From JALHMQ01 sp020248785 (GTDB taxonomy: Bacteria; Pseudomonadota; Gammaproteobacteria; Burkholderiales; Burkholderiaceae_F): DNA of 32,028 nucleotides. A program made the translations under genes and the position numbers. The stretch is from the NCBI GenBank assembly GCA_046343415.1, contig JBKDNL010000080.1:1-32028 (forward strand). The letters run 5' to 3'. Below the pieces are notes generated by a model. It did no database searches, was not told where the DNA came from, and saw only the letters and a list, made by a program, of their open reading frames with translations. Below, in pieces: positions 24,097 through 32,028 of the stretch. How positions within the stretch are numbered: position 1 is the stretch's first letter; every line of letters starts with the position of its first letter.

Positions 24097-24609
24097 ATGA
24101 TCGCGCAGGCCACCACCGATCTTGCCGACGCGTTCGAGGCACGGTTTGCGGAGGGCAGTCTCGCCGTGCTGAGCGCGCGCTGGCTTGCTCTCGGCGGTCG
24201 CATCGCATTCAGCGGTCCCTGCGTCACGCTGCAAGTGTTCGAGGACAACTCGCTCCTGGCCGAACTCGTGAAGACGCCCGGCGACGGGCGCGTGATCGTG
24301 GTCGATGGCGGCGGGAGCTTCCGTTGCGCCCTGCTGGGCGGCAACTTGGCCAAGGCGGCACAGGACAATCGCTGGTCAGGCATCGTGCTCCATGGCGCGG
24401 CCCGCGATGCCGACGAGATCGACGCCTGCGACCTCGGCGTGCGCGCTTTGGCGCTCTCGCCACGGCGCTCGGTCAAGCGCGGCCTTGGGCTGCGTGATGT
24501 GCCACTGACGATCGACGGTGTGCGGGTGCAGCCGGGCGATTGGGTCTACGCCGACCGCGACGGCGTGCTAGTCAGCCGGTTCGAGCTGCGACTGTCGCCT
24601 GCCGGCTAG
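24097..24609 (+). CDS. rraA: RraA family protein (ribonuclease E activity regulator)
   Basis: The 170-residue protein resembles RraA, which binds and inhibits RNase E and so slows mRNA decay. The family pattern is present: ATTDLADAF at the start, GRIAFSGPCVTLQVFEDNSLL, VIVVDGGGSFRCALLGGNLA (the conserved GGxxxxALxGxxxA turn), GIVLHGAARDADEI, and DWVYADRDGVLVS at the end. Some relatives are aldolases for 4-hydroxy-4-methyl-2-oxoglutarate or oxaloacetate, and sequence alone does not separate these well. GAGG lies about 6 nt before the ATG. Confidence 0.88.
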   Translation: MIAQATTDLADAFEARFAEGSLAVLSARWLALGGRIAFSGPCVTLQVFEDNSLLAELVKTPGDGRVIVVDGGGSFRCALLGGNLAKAAQDNRWSGIVLHGAARDADEIDACDLGVRALALSPRRSVKRGLGLRDVPLTIDGVRVQPGDWVYADRDGVLVSRFELRLSPAG

Positions 24610-24928
24610 GACGGCACGGGGCCTGCGGCAGTCGCCCGCCGCGAACCGCCTGTTTCACGCGCTACCGCTTCCTTCCGCATTGCGGGAAACGCCCTTGTGC
24701 GCCGCGCAAGCCGGTCTTTCATTAAGCCGGACGGCATTCCGGATCAAGAAACGCTGAGCGTAAGTCATTGATCCTAATATTTTCTTGTCTATCTCTTATA
24801 TAAGACACAAGACTTGCTGCACTGCCACCGCCTTACGTAGTCTTCGAAGCGTGACGTGCCCGCGAATTGCTCTGTTCAGGGACCGCACGACGCTCCACCC
24901 AAAGACATCACGCATGATCGGAGAGGAC
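24610..24928 (+). promoter_or_regulatory. aceA upstream region with AT-rich island and 12-bp palindrome
   Basis: No gene is seen in this 319-nt gap. It has a markedly AT-rich core at about 24755-24810, unusual for this genome, with the perfect palindrome TCTTATATAAGA at 24794-24805. TTGATC at 24768 and the TA-rich stretch may be promoter elements, though the spacing (20 or more nt) is not ideal. A CCGGA/TCCGG hairpin lies at 24727-24742. The island is the most likely site of aceA promoter and regulator binding. The leader to the aceA ATG is about 120 nt. Confidence 0.5.
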
Positions 24929-26251
<1,323 letters not shown>

Positions 26252-26289
26252 CGATGCCGGTGGCACTTTGGGGCCTCGCACTGGGTCCG

Positions 26290-26323
26290 GCGGCGCAACG
26301 CCCTTGCCTTTACGTTGCGCCGC
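26290..26323 (+). terminator. Likely aceA terminator hairpin
   Basis: A perfect 11-bp stem, GCGGCGCAACG (26290-26300) and CGTTGCGCCGC (26313-26323), closes a 12-nt loop starting 38 nt after the aceA stop. No T-run follows, so termination would rely on the strong stem or on Rho. Confidence 0.5.
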
Positions 26324-26326
26324 AGC

Positions 26327-26355
26327 TTGAGCCTTGCTTCGAGCCCACCTATAGT
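26327..26355 (+). promoter_or_regulatory. Sigma-70-like promoter downstream of aceA
   Basis: TTGAGC (26327-26332) and TATAGT (26350-26355) are exactly 17 nt apart, close to the consensus -35 and -10 boxes. Position +1 would be the G at about 26362. It begins just after the hairpin that follows aceA and leads into a structured stretch with its own terminator. Confidence 0.5.
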
Positions 26356-26361
26356 CCGCTC

Positions 26362-26508
26362 GCAGGTAGCGGGTGCGAAGGAGCGCTGGAGGACGACACT
26401 GCGGCAGTGAGCGCCGGAGTTAAACCGGGCGCCGGTCGTGGAGCCAACAAGATCTGAACGAGTAAACCAACAAAAATCATGAGGCCGCTTGCGAGCGGCC
26501 TTTTTTTT
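26362..26508 (+). ncRNA. Candidate small non-coding RNA, about 147 nt
   Basis: The span runs from a good promoter (26327-26355) to a strong intrinsic terminator (26483-26508) with no plausible coding frame. Inside it, CACTG-CGG-CAGTG (26397-26409) forms a hairpin nested in GCGCT/AGCGC, and a second possible stem pairs GCGCC with GGGCGC. A single-stranded A-rich stretch (about 26446-26478) precedes the terminator, as in many Hfq-binding RNAs. Several GGA trinucleotides are present, but not clearly in hairpin loops. It could instead be the leader of an attenuated transcript, although no gene follows on this strand before LysR. No known RNA family was recognised. Confidence 0.45.
26483..26508 (+). 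terminator. Strong intrinsic terminator
   Basis: GGCCGCT (26483-26489), loop TGCG, AGCGGCC (26494-26500) and eight T (26501-26508) form a textbook Rho-independent terminator on the plus strand. Read on the minus strand, the same stem is followed by a displaced T-run, so it may also stop the LysR transcript, which ends at 26534. Confidence 0.93.
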
Positions 26509-26533
26509 CTGGCCCTGGGCCAATCCAGCGCCG

Positions 26534-27481
26534 TCAGCCGCGGGACTTTGCAGCCGGCCGTGACTCACTCAGAACGCTGGCGAGCGGGGCGGCAGCAAAC
26601 ACGGCCTTCAGATAGTCGACAAAGCTGCGCAGACGCAACGGCAGGTGCTTGCGGGCCGGGAACACGCAGTACACGCGCGTCGGCGGCGCTGCGTACTCAC
26701 CGAGCACGGTGACGAGCCGACCCCCAGCCAGATCGTCGCCCACTTCCCACAACGAGCGCCAGGTCAGCCCCAATCCTGCCAGCGACCACTCATGCAGCAC
26801 CGCGCCGTCGTTGCAGGCCAACGGACCTTCGACCCGCAGTGCCTGCACGGCGCCGTCCACGCCAAAACTCCAGCCGCGCTGCGCGCCCTGTCCGCTCGCA
26901 TCACCTAGCACCAGGCAGCGGTGCTTCGCCAGATCCTTCGGCTGGCGCGGCGTGCCGTGCCGCTCAAGGTAAAGGGGCGCGGCAACGACCACGCGGCGGC
27001 TGGCACCCAGCGGCACCCGCACCAGCGAACTGTCGGCCTGCTCACCGAAGCGCACCGCGCAGTCAATGCCTTCGGCGAGCAGGTCGACGATGCGATCCGA
27101 CAGTTCGAGCGTGACAGACACACGCGGCTGGCTGCGCAGAAAGTCCGCCACGATGGGTGCCACGTACTTGCGACCGAAGCCCGCCGGGGCGGTGATCCTC
27201 AATTGCCCGTTCGCCTCCGCGCCGCGTGCCGCCACCGCGCTTTCGGCGTCCTGCAAGTCGCGCAGGATCTTCTGACAGTCCTCAACGAAGGCGCTTCCTT
27301 CGGGAGTCAAGGACAGGCGCCGGGTCGTGCGCTGGAGTAGCTTCACGCCCAGACGCGCTTCGAGTGCATCGAGCCGCCGGCTCACCATGGCCGGCGCGAT
27401 GCCCTCGTGCCGGGCTGCCGCAGACAGGCTGCCGCGCTGAGCCACATTGACGAACGTTGCTATCTGCTTGAAGTGATCCAA
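26534..27481 (-). CDS. LysR-family transcriptional regulator
   Basis: About 315 residues. The N-terminal winged helix reads HFKQIATFVNVAQRGSLSAA, then ARHEGIAPAMVSRRLDALEA and RLGVKLLQRTTRRLSLTPEG, and a periplasmic-binding-like effector domain follows (LRITAPAGFGRKYVAPIV onwards). No in-frame ATG lies at the expected position; relatives would start with M-ELDHFK, and here that codon is GTC. The TTG at 27481 (product beginning MDHFKQIATFV) is the best start; a further ATG upstream would overlap the start of the divergent dehalogenase gene. It is divergent from the dehalogenase-aceB pair by 97 nt and probably controls it. Confidence 0.88.
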   Translation of the reverse strand: MDHFKQIATFVNVAQRGSLSAAARHEGIAPAMVSRRLDALEARLGVKLLQRTTRRLSLTPEGSAFVEDCQKILRDLQDAESAVAARGAEANGQLRITAPAGFGRKYVAPIVADFLRSQPRVSVTLELSDRIVDLLAEGIDCAVRFGEQADSSLVRVPLGASRRVVVAAPLYLERHGTPRQPKDLAKHRCLVLGDASGQGAQRGWSFGVDGAVQALRVEGPLACNDGAVLHEWSLAGLGLTWRSLWEVGDDLAGGRLVTVLGEYAAPPTRVYCVFPARKHLPLRLRSFVDYLKAVFAAAPLASVLSESRPAAKSRG

Positions 27482-27578
27482 CTCGACCCGTCCATTCTTG
27501 CCTTGCAGTGAAAGATGCTGTGTTCCTGCGCGGCGATCACCTAACTTCTTCGCAAATATACTCGCTAGGGAGAGACCC

Positions 27579-28259
27579 ATGATCAAGCTTCGCGCTGTCT
27601 TGTTCGATGTTTTCGGCACGCTCGTCGACGTGCATTCGGTCGCCAAGCGCGCCGATGAGCTGTTTCCCGGGCAGGGCCAGCGGCTGTCGCAACTGTGGCG
27701 CGATAAGCAGCTTGAGTACACCCGTGTGCGAGCGATGGCTGCGCGCTACGTGCCGTTCACCGAGCTCACCGAAGACGCGCTGATGTTCGCGGCCGAGTCA
27801 CTGAAGCTGAATCTTGACGGCGCCGCGCGCGGCCTGCTGATGCATGAATACACGCAGCTGGCCGCGTTTGGCGACGTGGTGCCCACGCTCGACGCGTTAC
27901 AGGCCAGGGGCGTGACGCTGGGGGTGCTCTCGAACGGCGATCCAGGCTTGCTGGAGGACGTGCTGCACCACGCGCGGATTGGCGAGTACTTCGACCTCGT
28001 GCTGTCCGCCGACGCAGTGCACAGCTACAAGGTGTCGCCTGCGGTGTACGAACTTGGACCGCGCAGTTTGAAGCATCCGGCCGGCGAGATCCTGTTTGTC
28101 TCGAGCAATAGCTGGGACGCGGCCGGCGCGGCCTGGTACGGCTATGTGTCGTTCTGGGTCAACCGCAACGGCGCGCCGATGGACAGGCTCGGCGTCAAGG
28201 TCGCGAGCGGCGCATCGCTCGCCGACGCCGTCGCCTACTACAACCGCAAGTCAAACTGA
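27579..28259 (+). CDS. L-2-haloacid dehalogenase (HAD type II)
   Basis: The 226-residue haloacid dehalogenase removes halide from short 2-haloacids through an Asp ester. All nine residues known as essential in Pseudomonas sp. YL L-DEX occur at the same numbers: Asp10, Thr14, Arg41, Ser118, Lys151, Tyr157, Ser175, Asn177 and Asp180. Motifs are LFDVFGTLVDV, VLSNGDP, SYKVSPAVY and SSNSWDAAGAAW. AGGGAGAG a few nt before the ATG at 27579 decides the start. It lies 18 nt before aceB, in the same direction, so the two are co-transcribed. Chloroacetate would give glycolate, one oxidation from glyoxylate, the substrate of malate synthase. Confidence 0.9.
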   Translation: MIKLRAVLFDVFGTLVDVHSVAKRADELFPGQGQRLSQLWRDKQLEYTRVRAMAARYVPFTELTEDALMFAAESLKLNLDGAARGLLMHEYTQLAAFGDVVPTLDALQARGVTLGVLSNGDPGLLEDVLHHARIGEYFDLVLSADAVHSYKVSPAVYELGPRSLKHPAGEILFVSSNSWDAAGAAWYGYVSFWVNRNGAPMDRLGVKVASGASLADAVAYYNRKSN

Positions 28260-28277
28260 TTCAACGAAGGAGTCGCG

Positions 28278-29867
28278 ATGGGTTTGCAGGGCATGTCGGC
28301 CGGCATCGAGATCAAGGCGGCGATCAAGCCGGGCTTCGAGAAGATCCTCACACCGGAGGCACTGGCGCTGGTGGCCAAGCTGCATCGGCTGTTCGAGCCG
28401 CGCCGCCAGGAACTTCTTGCGCTGCGCGTTGAGCGCAGCAAGCGCCTCGACGCTGGCGAGCGGCCCGACTTCCTGGCCGAGACGAAACACATCCGCGAAG
28501 GCGACTGGAAGGTCGCGCCCGTGCCAAGGGATCTGCAGTGCCGCCGCGTGGAGATCACCGGGCCGGTCGAGCGCAAGATGATCATCAACGCGCTGAACTC
28601 CGGGGCAGATGCCTACATGACCGACTTCGAGGACAGCAACTCGCCCAACTGGGACAACCAGATCACCGGCCAGCTCAATCTCATCGAAGCGATCCGCCGC
28701 ACCATCAGCCTGCAGCAGGGGGAGAAGACCTACAAGCTCAACGACAAGGTCGCCACTCTCGTGGTGCGGCCACGTGGCTGGCACCTCGACGAGAAACACG
28801 TCTTTGTCGATGGCAAGCGTGTCTCCGGCGGCATCTTCGACTTTGCGCTGTTCATGTTCCATAACGCCAGGGAGCTGCTGGCGCGCGGCTCCGGACCGTA
28901 CTTCTACCTGCCGAAGATGGAATCGCATCTCGAGGCGCGGCTGTGGAACGACATCTTCGTGCTGACGCAAAAGGAGCTGGGCATCCCGCAGGGCACGGTC
29001 AAGGCCACGGTCCTGATCGAGACGATCCTCGCCGCTTTCGAGATGGAAGAGATCCTGCATGAGTTGCGCGATCACTCGGCGGGGCTCAATGCTGGCCGCT
29101 GGGACTACATTTTCAGCTGCATCAAGAAGTTCAAGGTCGACCGCGACTTTTGCCTGGCGGACCGCGCCAAGGTGACGATGACGGCCCCGTTCATGCGCGC
29201 CTATGCGCTGCTGCTCCTGAAGACCTGCCATAAGCGTGGCGCGCCGGCCATTGGCGGCATGAGTGCGCTCATTCCCATCAAGAACGACCCAGCGAAGAAT
29301 GAGGCCGCGCTGGCGGGCGTGCGCTCGGACAAGCAGCGCGACGCGACCGACGGCTACGACGGCGGCTGGGTCGCGCACCCGGGTCTGGTGCCGATCGCGA
29401 TGGAGGAGTTCGTCAAGGTGCTAGGCGATCGCCCGAACCAATTCGACAAGCAGCGGCCGGACGTCGGCGTCGCTGCCGCTGATCTTTTGAACTTCCAGCC
29501 CGAGACGCCGATCACCGAGGCCGGTCTGCGCATGAACATCAACGTCGGCATCCACTACCTCGGCGCCTGGCTCGACGGCAACGGCTGCGTACCCATTCAT
29601 GACCTGATGGAAGATGCGGCCACGGCCGAGATCAGCCGCTCGCAGGTATGGCAGTGGATTCGCTCGCCCAAGGGCAAGCTTGACGATGGCCGCAAGGTGA
29701 CCGCCGAGATGGTCAAGGCCCTGATTCCGGAAGAACTGGCCAAGGTAAAGACCGTGGCGGGCACCAGCACGGCCTATGACCGCGCCGCCGCGATCTTCGA
29801 GCGGCTGAGCACGCAGGAGAGCTTTGCCGAGTTTCTGACGCTGCCGCTGTACGAGGAGATCGAGTAG
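28278..29867 (+). CDS. aceB: Malate synthase A
   Basis: The 529-residue protein joins glyoxylate and acetyl-CoA to malate, the second glyoxylate-shunt step. It is the A isoform in length and motif: VRPRGWHLDE (catalytic Arg), MTDFEDSNSP, SGPYFYLPKMESHLEARLWN, ETILAAFEMEEILHELRDH, and a C-terminal DAATAEISRSQVWQW with the catalytic Asp region. AAGGAG about 6 nt before the ATG is a strong site. It forms an operon with the dehalogenase gene. No duplicate or frameshift is seen. Confidence 0.97.
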   Translation: MGLQGMSAGIEIKAAIKPGFEKILTPEALALVAKLHRLFEPRRQELLALRVERSKRLDAGERPDFLAETKHIREGDWKVAPVPRDLQCRRVEITGPVERKMIINALNSGADAYMTDFEDSNSPNWDNQITGQLNLIEAIRRTISLQQGEKTYKLNDKVATLVVRPRGWHLDEKHVFVDGKRVSGGIFDFALFMFHNARELLARGSGPYFYLPKMESHLEARLWNDIFVLTQKELGIPQGTVKATVLIETILAAFEMEEILHELRDHSAGLNAGRWDYIFSCIKKFKVDRDFCLADRAKVTMTAPFMRAYALLLLKTCHKRGAPAIGGMSALIPIKNDPAKNEAALAGVRSDKQRDATDGYDGGWVAHPGLVPIAMEEFVKVLGDRPNQFDKQRPDVGVAAADLLNFQPETPITEAGLRMNINVGIHYLGAWLDGNGCVPIHDLMEDAATAEISRSQVWQWIRSPKGKLDDGRKVTAEMVKALIPEELAKVKTVAGTSTAYDRAAAIFERLSTQESFAEFLTLPLYEEIE

Positions 29868-29887
29868 GCGCGTTGTGCCGAGCAACC

Positions 29888-29915
29888 CAGTAGGCAGTCC
29901 AGCGGCTGCCTACTG
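29888..29915. terminator. Perfect 10-bp hairpin between convergent genes
   Basis: CAGTAGGCAG (29888-29897) and CTGCCTACTG (29906-29915) pair perfectly around an 8-nt loop, 20 nt after the aceB stop and 60 nt before the convergent permease gene. No T-run follows on either strand, but the position fits a two-way stop. Confidence 0.55.
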
Positions 29916-29974
29916 ATCCCGCGCCGCCAGGCCACAGCTCGGCGCGAGCGCTCGCAGCCAGCGTCAGGCCGACC

Positions 29975-30745
29975 TCACCCTGGCGCCTGCTGGCCGCGCG
30001 TGACCCAGCCCGTCATGCGCTCTTCGATCTTGGCGAAGATCACGTACATCGCCTTGGCCATGAGGCTGATGACAATGAGGCCGGCGAAGAGCAGCGGCGT
30101 CTGCATGGTCGAGGACGCCGACATCATCAGGTAGCCGATGCCCTTGTTGGACGCCACGGTCTCGCTCACGACGGCGCCGATGAATGCCAGCGTGATTGCC
30201 ACCTTGAGCGAGGCAAAGAAGTACGGCATGGAGCGCGGCAGGCCAACCTTGAACAGCACGTCCGTGCGCTTGGCGCCGAGAGCGCGCAGCACGTCTTCCA
30301 GTTCCGGCTCCAGCATCGCCAGCCCCGTGGCAACGTTGACCAGCACAGGGAAGAACGCAAGAAGGAAGGCCGTCAGCACCGCCGGCACCGCGCCGATGCC
30401 AAACCACACGACGAGGATCGGCACCACGGCCACTTTCGGGATGGCGTTGAAGCCGACCAGCAGCGGATAAAACGCTTTGTAGAGCACGCGGCTGGACCCG
30501 AGCACAAAGCCGGCGAAGAGACCAAAGACCGCTGCCAGCCCAAAGCCAAGCATGGTGGTCCAGAAGGTCTGCCACGCGTGCATCTTGATCGGGCCGAGAA
30601 ACTCCCACCACGATGCGACCACGGCCGTGGGCGTTGGCAGGATGAACGGGCGCACCTCGAACGCCCGCACCAGAGCTTCCCACAGAATGAGCAGGCCGAG
30701 CACCGCAATCCAGGGAGCCAGTCGTTCGAGCGTGGAGTCTTTCAT
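29975..30745 (-). CDS. ABC transporter permease, NitT/TauT (SsuC) family
   Basis: The 256-residue inner-membrane permease has about six membrane segments. The cytoplasmic coupling loop EDVLRALGAKRTDVLFKVGLP is the EAA motif that contacts the ATPase, and the following AITLAFIGAVVSETVAS is typical of taurine/sulfonate/nitrate-type permeases. The gene lies 13 nt after the ATPase gene on the same strand and is the last in the run. The substrate cannot be told. The binding-protein gene that should supply it is broken. Confidence 0.93.
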   Translation of the reverse strand: MKDSTLERLAPWIAVLGLLILWEALVRAFEVRPFILPTPTAVVASWWEFLGPIKMHAWQTFWTTMLGFGLAAVFGLFAGFVLGSSRVLYKAFYPLLVGFNAIPKVAVVPILVVWFGIGAVPAVLTAFLLAFFPVLVNVATGLAMLEPELEDVLRALGAKRTDVLFKVGLPRSMPYFFASLKVAITLAFIGAVVSETVASNKGIGYLMMSASSTMQTPLLFAGLIVISLMAKAMYVIFAKIEERMTGWVTRGQQAPG

Positions 30746-30758
30746 CAGCTGTCTCGCT

Positions 30759-31604
30759 TCACGATGCCCACATCCGGCGCACGGCGCCGATTTTCTCGCG
30801 CAGTTCGTGCACGATCTCCGAGAACGGCTCGGTGTAGGTGACCTCGAGGTCGCGCGGCCGCGGCAGGTCGATCTCCTTGCGCATCAGGATGCGGCCCGGC
30901 CGCTTGCTCATCACATACACGGTATCGGCCAGGAAGGCGGCCTCCCGCAGGTCGTGCGTCACCAGCACCACGTTGAACGGGTTGCCGGCCCAAAGATCGC
31001 GCAGCACGCACCACAGCTCCTCGCGGGTGAAAGCGTCCAGCGCGCCGAAGGGTTCCTCGAGCATCAGCAACTTGGGCTGGTGCACGAGCGCGCGGCAGAT
31101 GCTCGCGCGCTGCTGCATTCCGCCCGACAACTGCCAGGGATACTTGTCCTCGTAGCCGTTCAGGCCCACCGTCTTGAGTAGCGCGCGCGCACGCTCAACG
31201 TACTCGGCTTTTTTCTGCTTGAAGGTCGAGCGATACGGCTCGACGATCTCCAGCCGCAGCAGCACGTTATCGAGCGTCGTGCGCCACGGCAGCAGAGTGG
31301 CGTTCTGAAAGGCCATGCCGACAATCTTCAGCGGACCGGCGACCTCGCGACCATCCACGATGATCGTGCCCTGCGTGGCGCCCTTCAGCCCCGTCGTGAG
31401 CTTCATGAACGTGGACTTGCCGCAGCCTGAGGGGCCAACAATGGCCGCAAACTCATGGCGCCGCAGCTTCAGACTGATGTCCTCGACCGCAAAGCTGTCG
31501 TCCTGCCCATAGCGCAGGTACACGTTCTGGAACTCGATGAACGCGTCGGCATGGCTGGGCTCGCCCTGCGGCGTTGCGATCGTGGGGTCGAGGACGGCGG
31601 CCAT
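30759..31604 (-). CDS. ABC transporter ATP-binding protein, NitT/TauT (SsuB) family
   Basis: The 281-residue ATPase has Walker A GPSGCGKST (57-65), Q-loop Gln100, signature LSGGMQQR (159-166) and the H-loop VTHDL. Walker B reads LLMLEEPFGALD (179-190): residue 183, normally Asp, is Glu (codon GAG), while the catalytic Glu184 is kept. Length and layout match TauB/SsuB/NrtD. It lies 117 nt downstream of the broken binding-protein gene across an inverted repeat, and it starts the ATPase-permease pair. Activity may be lowered by the substitution. Confidence 0.93.
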   Translation of the reverse strand: MAAVLDPTIATPQGEPSHADAFIEFQNVYLRYGQDDSFAVEDISLKLRRHEFAAIVGPSGCGKSTFMKLTTGLKGATQGTIIVDGREVAGPLKIVGMAFQNATLLPWRTTLDNVLLRLEIVEPYRSTFKQKKAEYVERARALLKTVGLNGYEDKYPWQLSGGMQQRASICRALVHQPKLLMLEEPFGALDAFTREELWCVLRDLWAGNPFNVVLVTHDLREAAFLADTVYVMSKRPGRILMRKEIDLPRPRDLEVTYTEPFSEIVHELREKIGAVRRMWAS

Positions 31605-31614
31605 GGTCGGTGAT

Positions 31615-31699
31615 CGTCGCCCCGGCGCAGGCCGGGGCCTAAGTTATTGTGCGAGGAGTCGGCTGAAGAACCTGGGCCCCGGCCTGTGTCGGGGCGACG
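31615..31699. repeat. REP-like 25-bp inverted repeat
   Basis: The left arm (31615-31639, beginning CGTCGCCCCGG) and right arm (31675-31699, ending CGGGGCGACG) match in reverse complement at 23 of 25 positions, with a 35-nt spacer. The GTCGCCCC...GGGGC type resembles interspersed REP-like palindromes seen in many proteobacterial genomes. It lies between the binding-protein stop and the ATPase start and may form a large hairpin in the transcript. Confidence 0.75.
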
Positions 31700-31721
31700 G
31701 AAATCAAGCAGCCGGCCTGAC

Positions 31722-31875
31722 TCAGATCTTTCGATCGGCCGCAGGCGGAAGGAAGATCGGATTGAACAGCAGCGCAGGATCGACCGGGTTCTTCAGGTTG
31801 AATGCGCTGACGACGAGCTTGGTCGTGTCCGCCAGGCGACCCCGGTCGAGCGAGCCAAGGCCGTTGGCACGCGCG
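31722..31875 (-). pseudogene. C-terminal remnant of an ABC substrate-binding protein (NitT/TauT type)
   Basis: The minus-strand frame ending at the TGA 31722-31724 reads ARANGLGSLDRG, then LADTTKLVVSAFNLKNPVDP and ALLFNPIFLPPAADRKI. This is like the tail of the periplasmic binding proteins that go with such ATPase and permease genes. Only about 50 codons remain. Upstream, near 31860-31880, the sequence turns into a transposase coding frame in a different register. The exact junction is not visible. The remnant lies on the same strand and in the usual order for the transporter operon. Confidence 0.65.
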
Positions 31876-32028
31876 GTTGACCGCATCCAGCACTGCGGGC
31901 AACGTCGGGAAGTACCTGTTGTGGGTAGCCAGTCGCCGGGTGAGCTTCCAGACCCGTTCGATCGTTGAAAGCCGCGGACTGTATGGCGGCAGGAAGAACA
32001 AGCTCGGGTGCCGGCGGTGTTTGTGCAG
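31876..32028 (-). mobile_element. IS630-type transposase gene fragment (right edge)
   Basis: The minus frame, open to the window edge, reads FFLPPYSPRLSTIERVWKLT, then RRLATHNRYFPTLPAVLDAV. This is the C-terminal DDE region of IS630-type transposases, with the catalytic Glu in STIERVWK. The frame has no stop of its own before it runs into the binding-protein sequence, so the insertion element itself has lost its end. The rest lies outside the window. The border with the binding-protein remnant is approximate. Confidence 0.75.

Noticed and set aside
26375..26440. Resemblance to the SAH riboswitch 5' core (GAAGGAGCGCTG, later GTTAAAC)
   Set aside because: The conserved CAGGCTCG strand and the closing pairing are absent, and no methionine-cycle gene follows on this strand.
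26254..26457. Small plus-strand coding frame of 67 codons after aceA
   Set aside because: It starts right at the aceA end, has no ribosome-binding site or family resemblance, and crosses the hairpin and the promoter.
26362..26508. CsrA-titrating RNA (several GGA motifs)
   Set aside because: Only one GGA is in an A-N-GGA context and the GGAs are not clearly in hairpin loops.
27557..27562. TATACT as -10 box of the dehalogenase-aceB operon
   Set aside because: The start would fall about 10 nt before the ATG, cutting into the ribosome-binding site, and no -35 box fits.

Overview
The window is about two-thirds G+C and densely coded. Its gene content points to a betaproteobacterium, most likely Burkholderiales: a DUF2863 protein, a DUF3141-pta-ackA-fabI run, class I PPK2, and a glyoxylate-shunt block of aceA, LysR, haloacid dehalogenase and aceB. 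It looks chromosomal, but both edges lie in transposase remnants (a DDE transposase tail at 1-93 and an IS630-type fragment at about 31876-32028). No rRNA, tRNA or CRISPR array was seen.

Layout. 333-3200: an aldehyde dehydrogenase (-) and a CNT-type nucleoside transporter (+). 3364-11367: eight genes all on the minus strand, in transcription order an AraC-type regulator, DUF3302 membrane protein, HlyD-type adaptor, NodT-type outer-membrane factor, glycine-zipper protein, DUF3300 protein, DUF2950 protein and a two-repeat periplasmic protein. Gaps are short, so this looks like one envelope or efflux operon, but with no recognisable transport pump. 11615-12433: a divergent outer-membrane barrel gene with a questionable start. 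12515-18342 (-): an unknown 112-residue protein, a DUF3141 protein with a PhaC-like Cys-Asp-His triad, phosphate acetyltransferase, acetate kinase and FabI. The middle three genes are joined by ATGA overlaps. Divergent from them is ppk2 (18602-19567), so acetyl-phosphate/ATP and polyphosphate metabolism are neighbours. 19776-24609: DUF2863 protein, periplasmic 5'-nucleotidase, Fsr-like MFS exporter and RraA.

24929-29867 is a glyoxylate-cycle block: isocitrate lyase, an intergenic unit that looks like a small RNA gene (promoter near 26327-26355, intrinsic terminator at 26483-26508), a LysR regulator (-), an L-2-haloacid dehalogenase with the known active-site residues at the reference positions, and malate synthase A. 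Dehalogenation of a haloacetate gives glycolate, which after oxidation to glyoxylate would feed malate synthase.

29975-31875 (-) is a NitT/TauT-type ABC transporter: permease, ATPase and the last ~50 codons of the binding-protein gene. That gene has been cut by a rearrangement that put an IS630 transposase fragment against it. The ATPase also carries Glu in place of the Walker B Asp. A REP-like 25-bp inverted repeat lies between the binding-protein remnant and the ATPase gene.

The best candidates for something undescribed are the small-RNA-like unit downstream of aceA, the pump-less efflux/DUF3300/DUF2950 operon, and the DUF3141-pta-ackA-fabI operon with its small unknown first gene.
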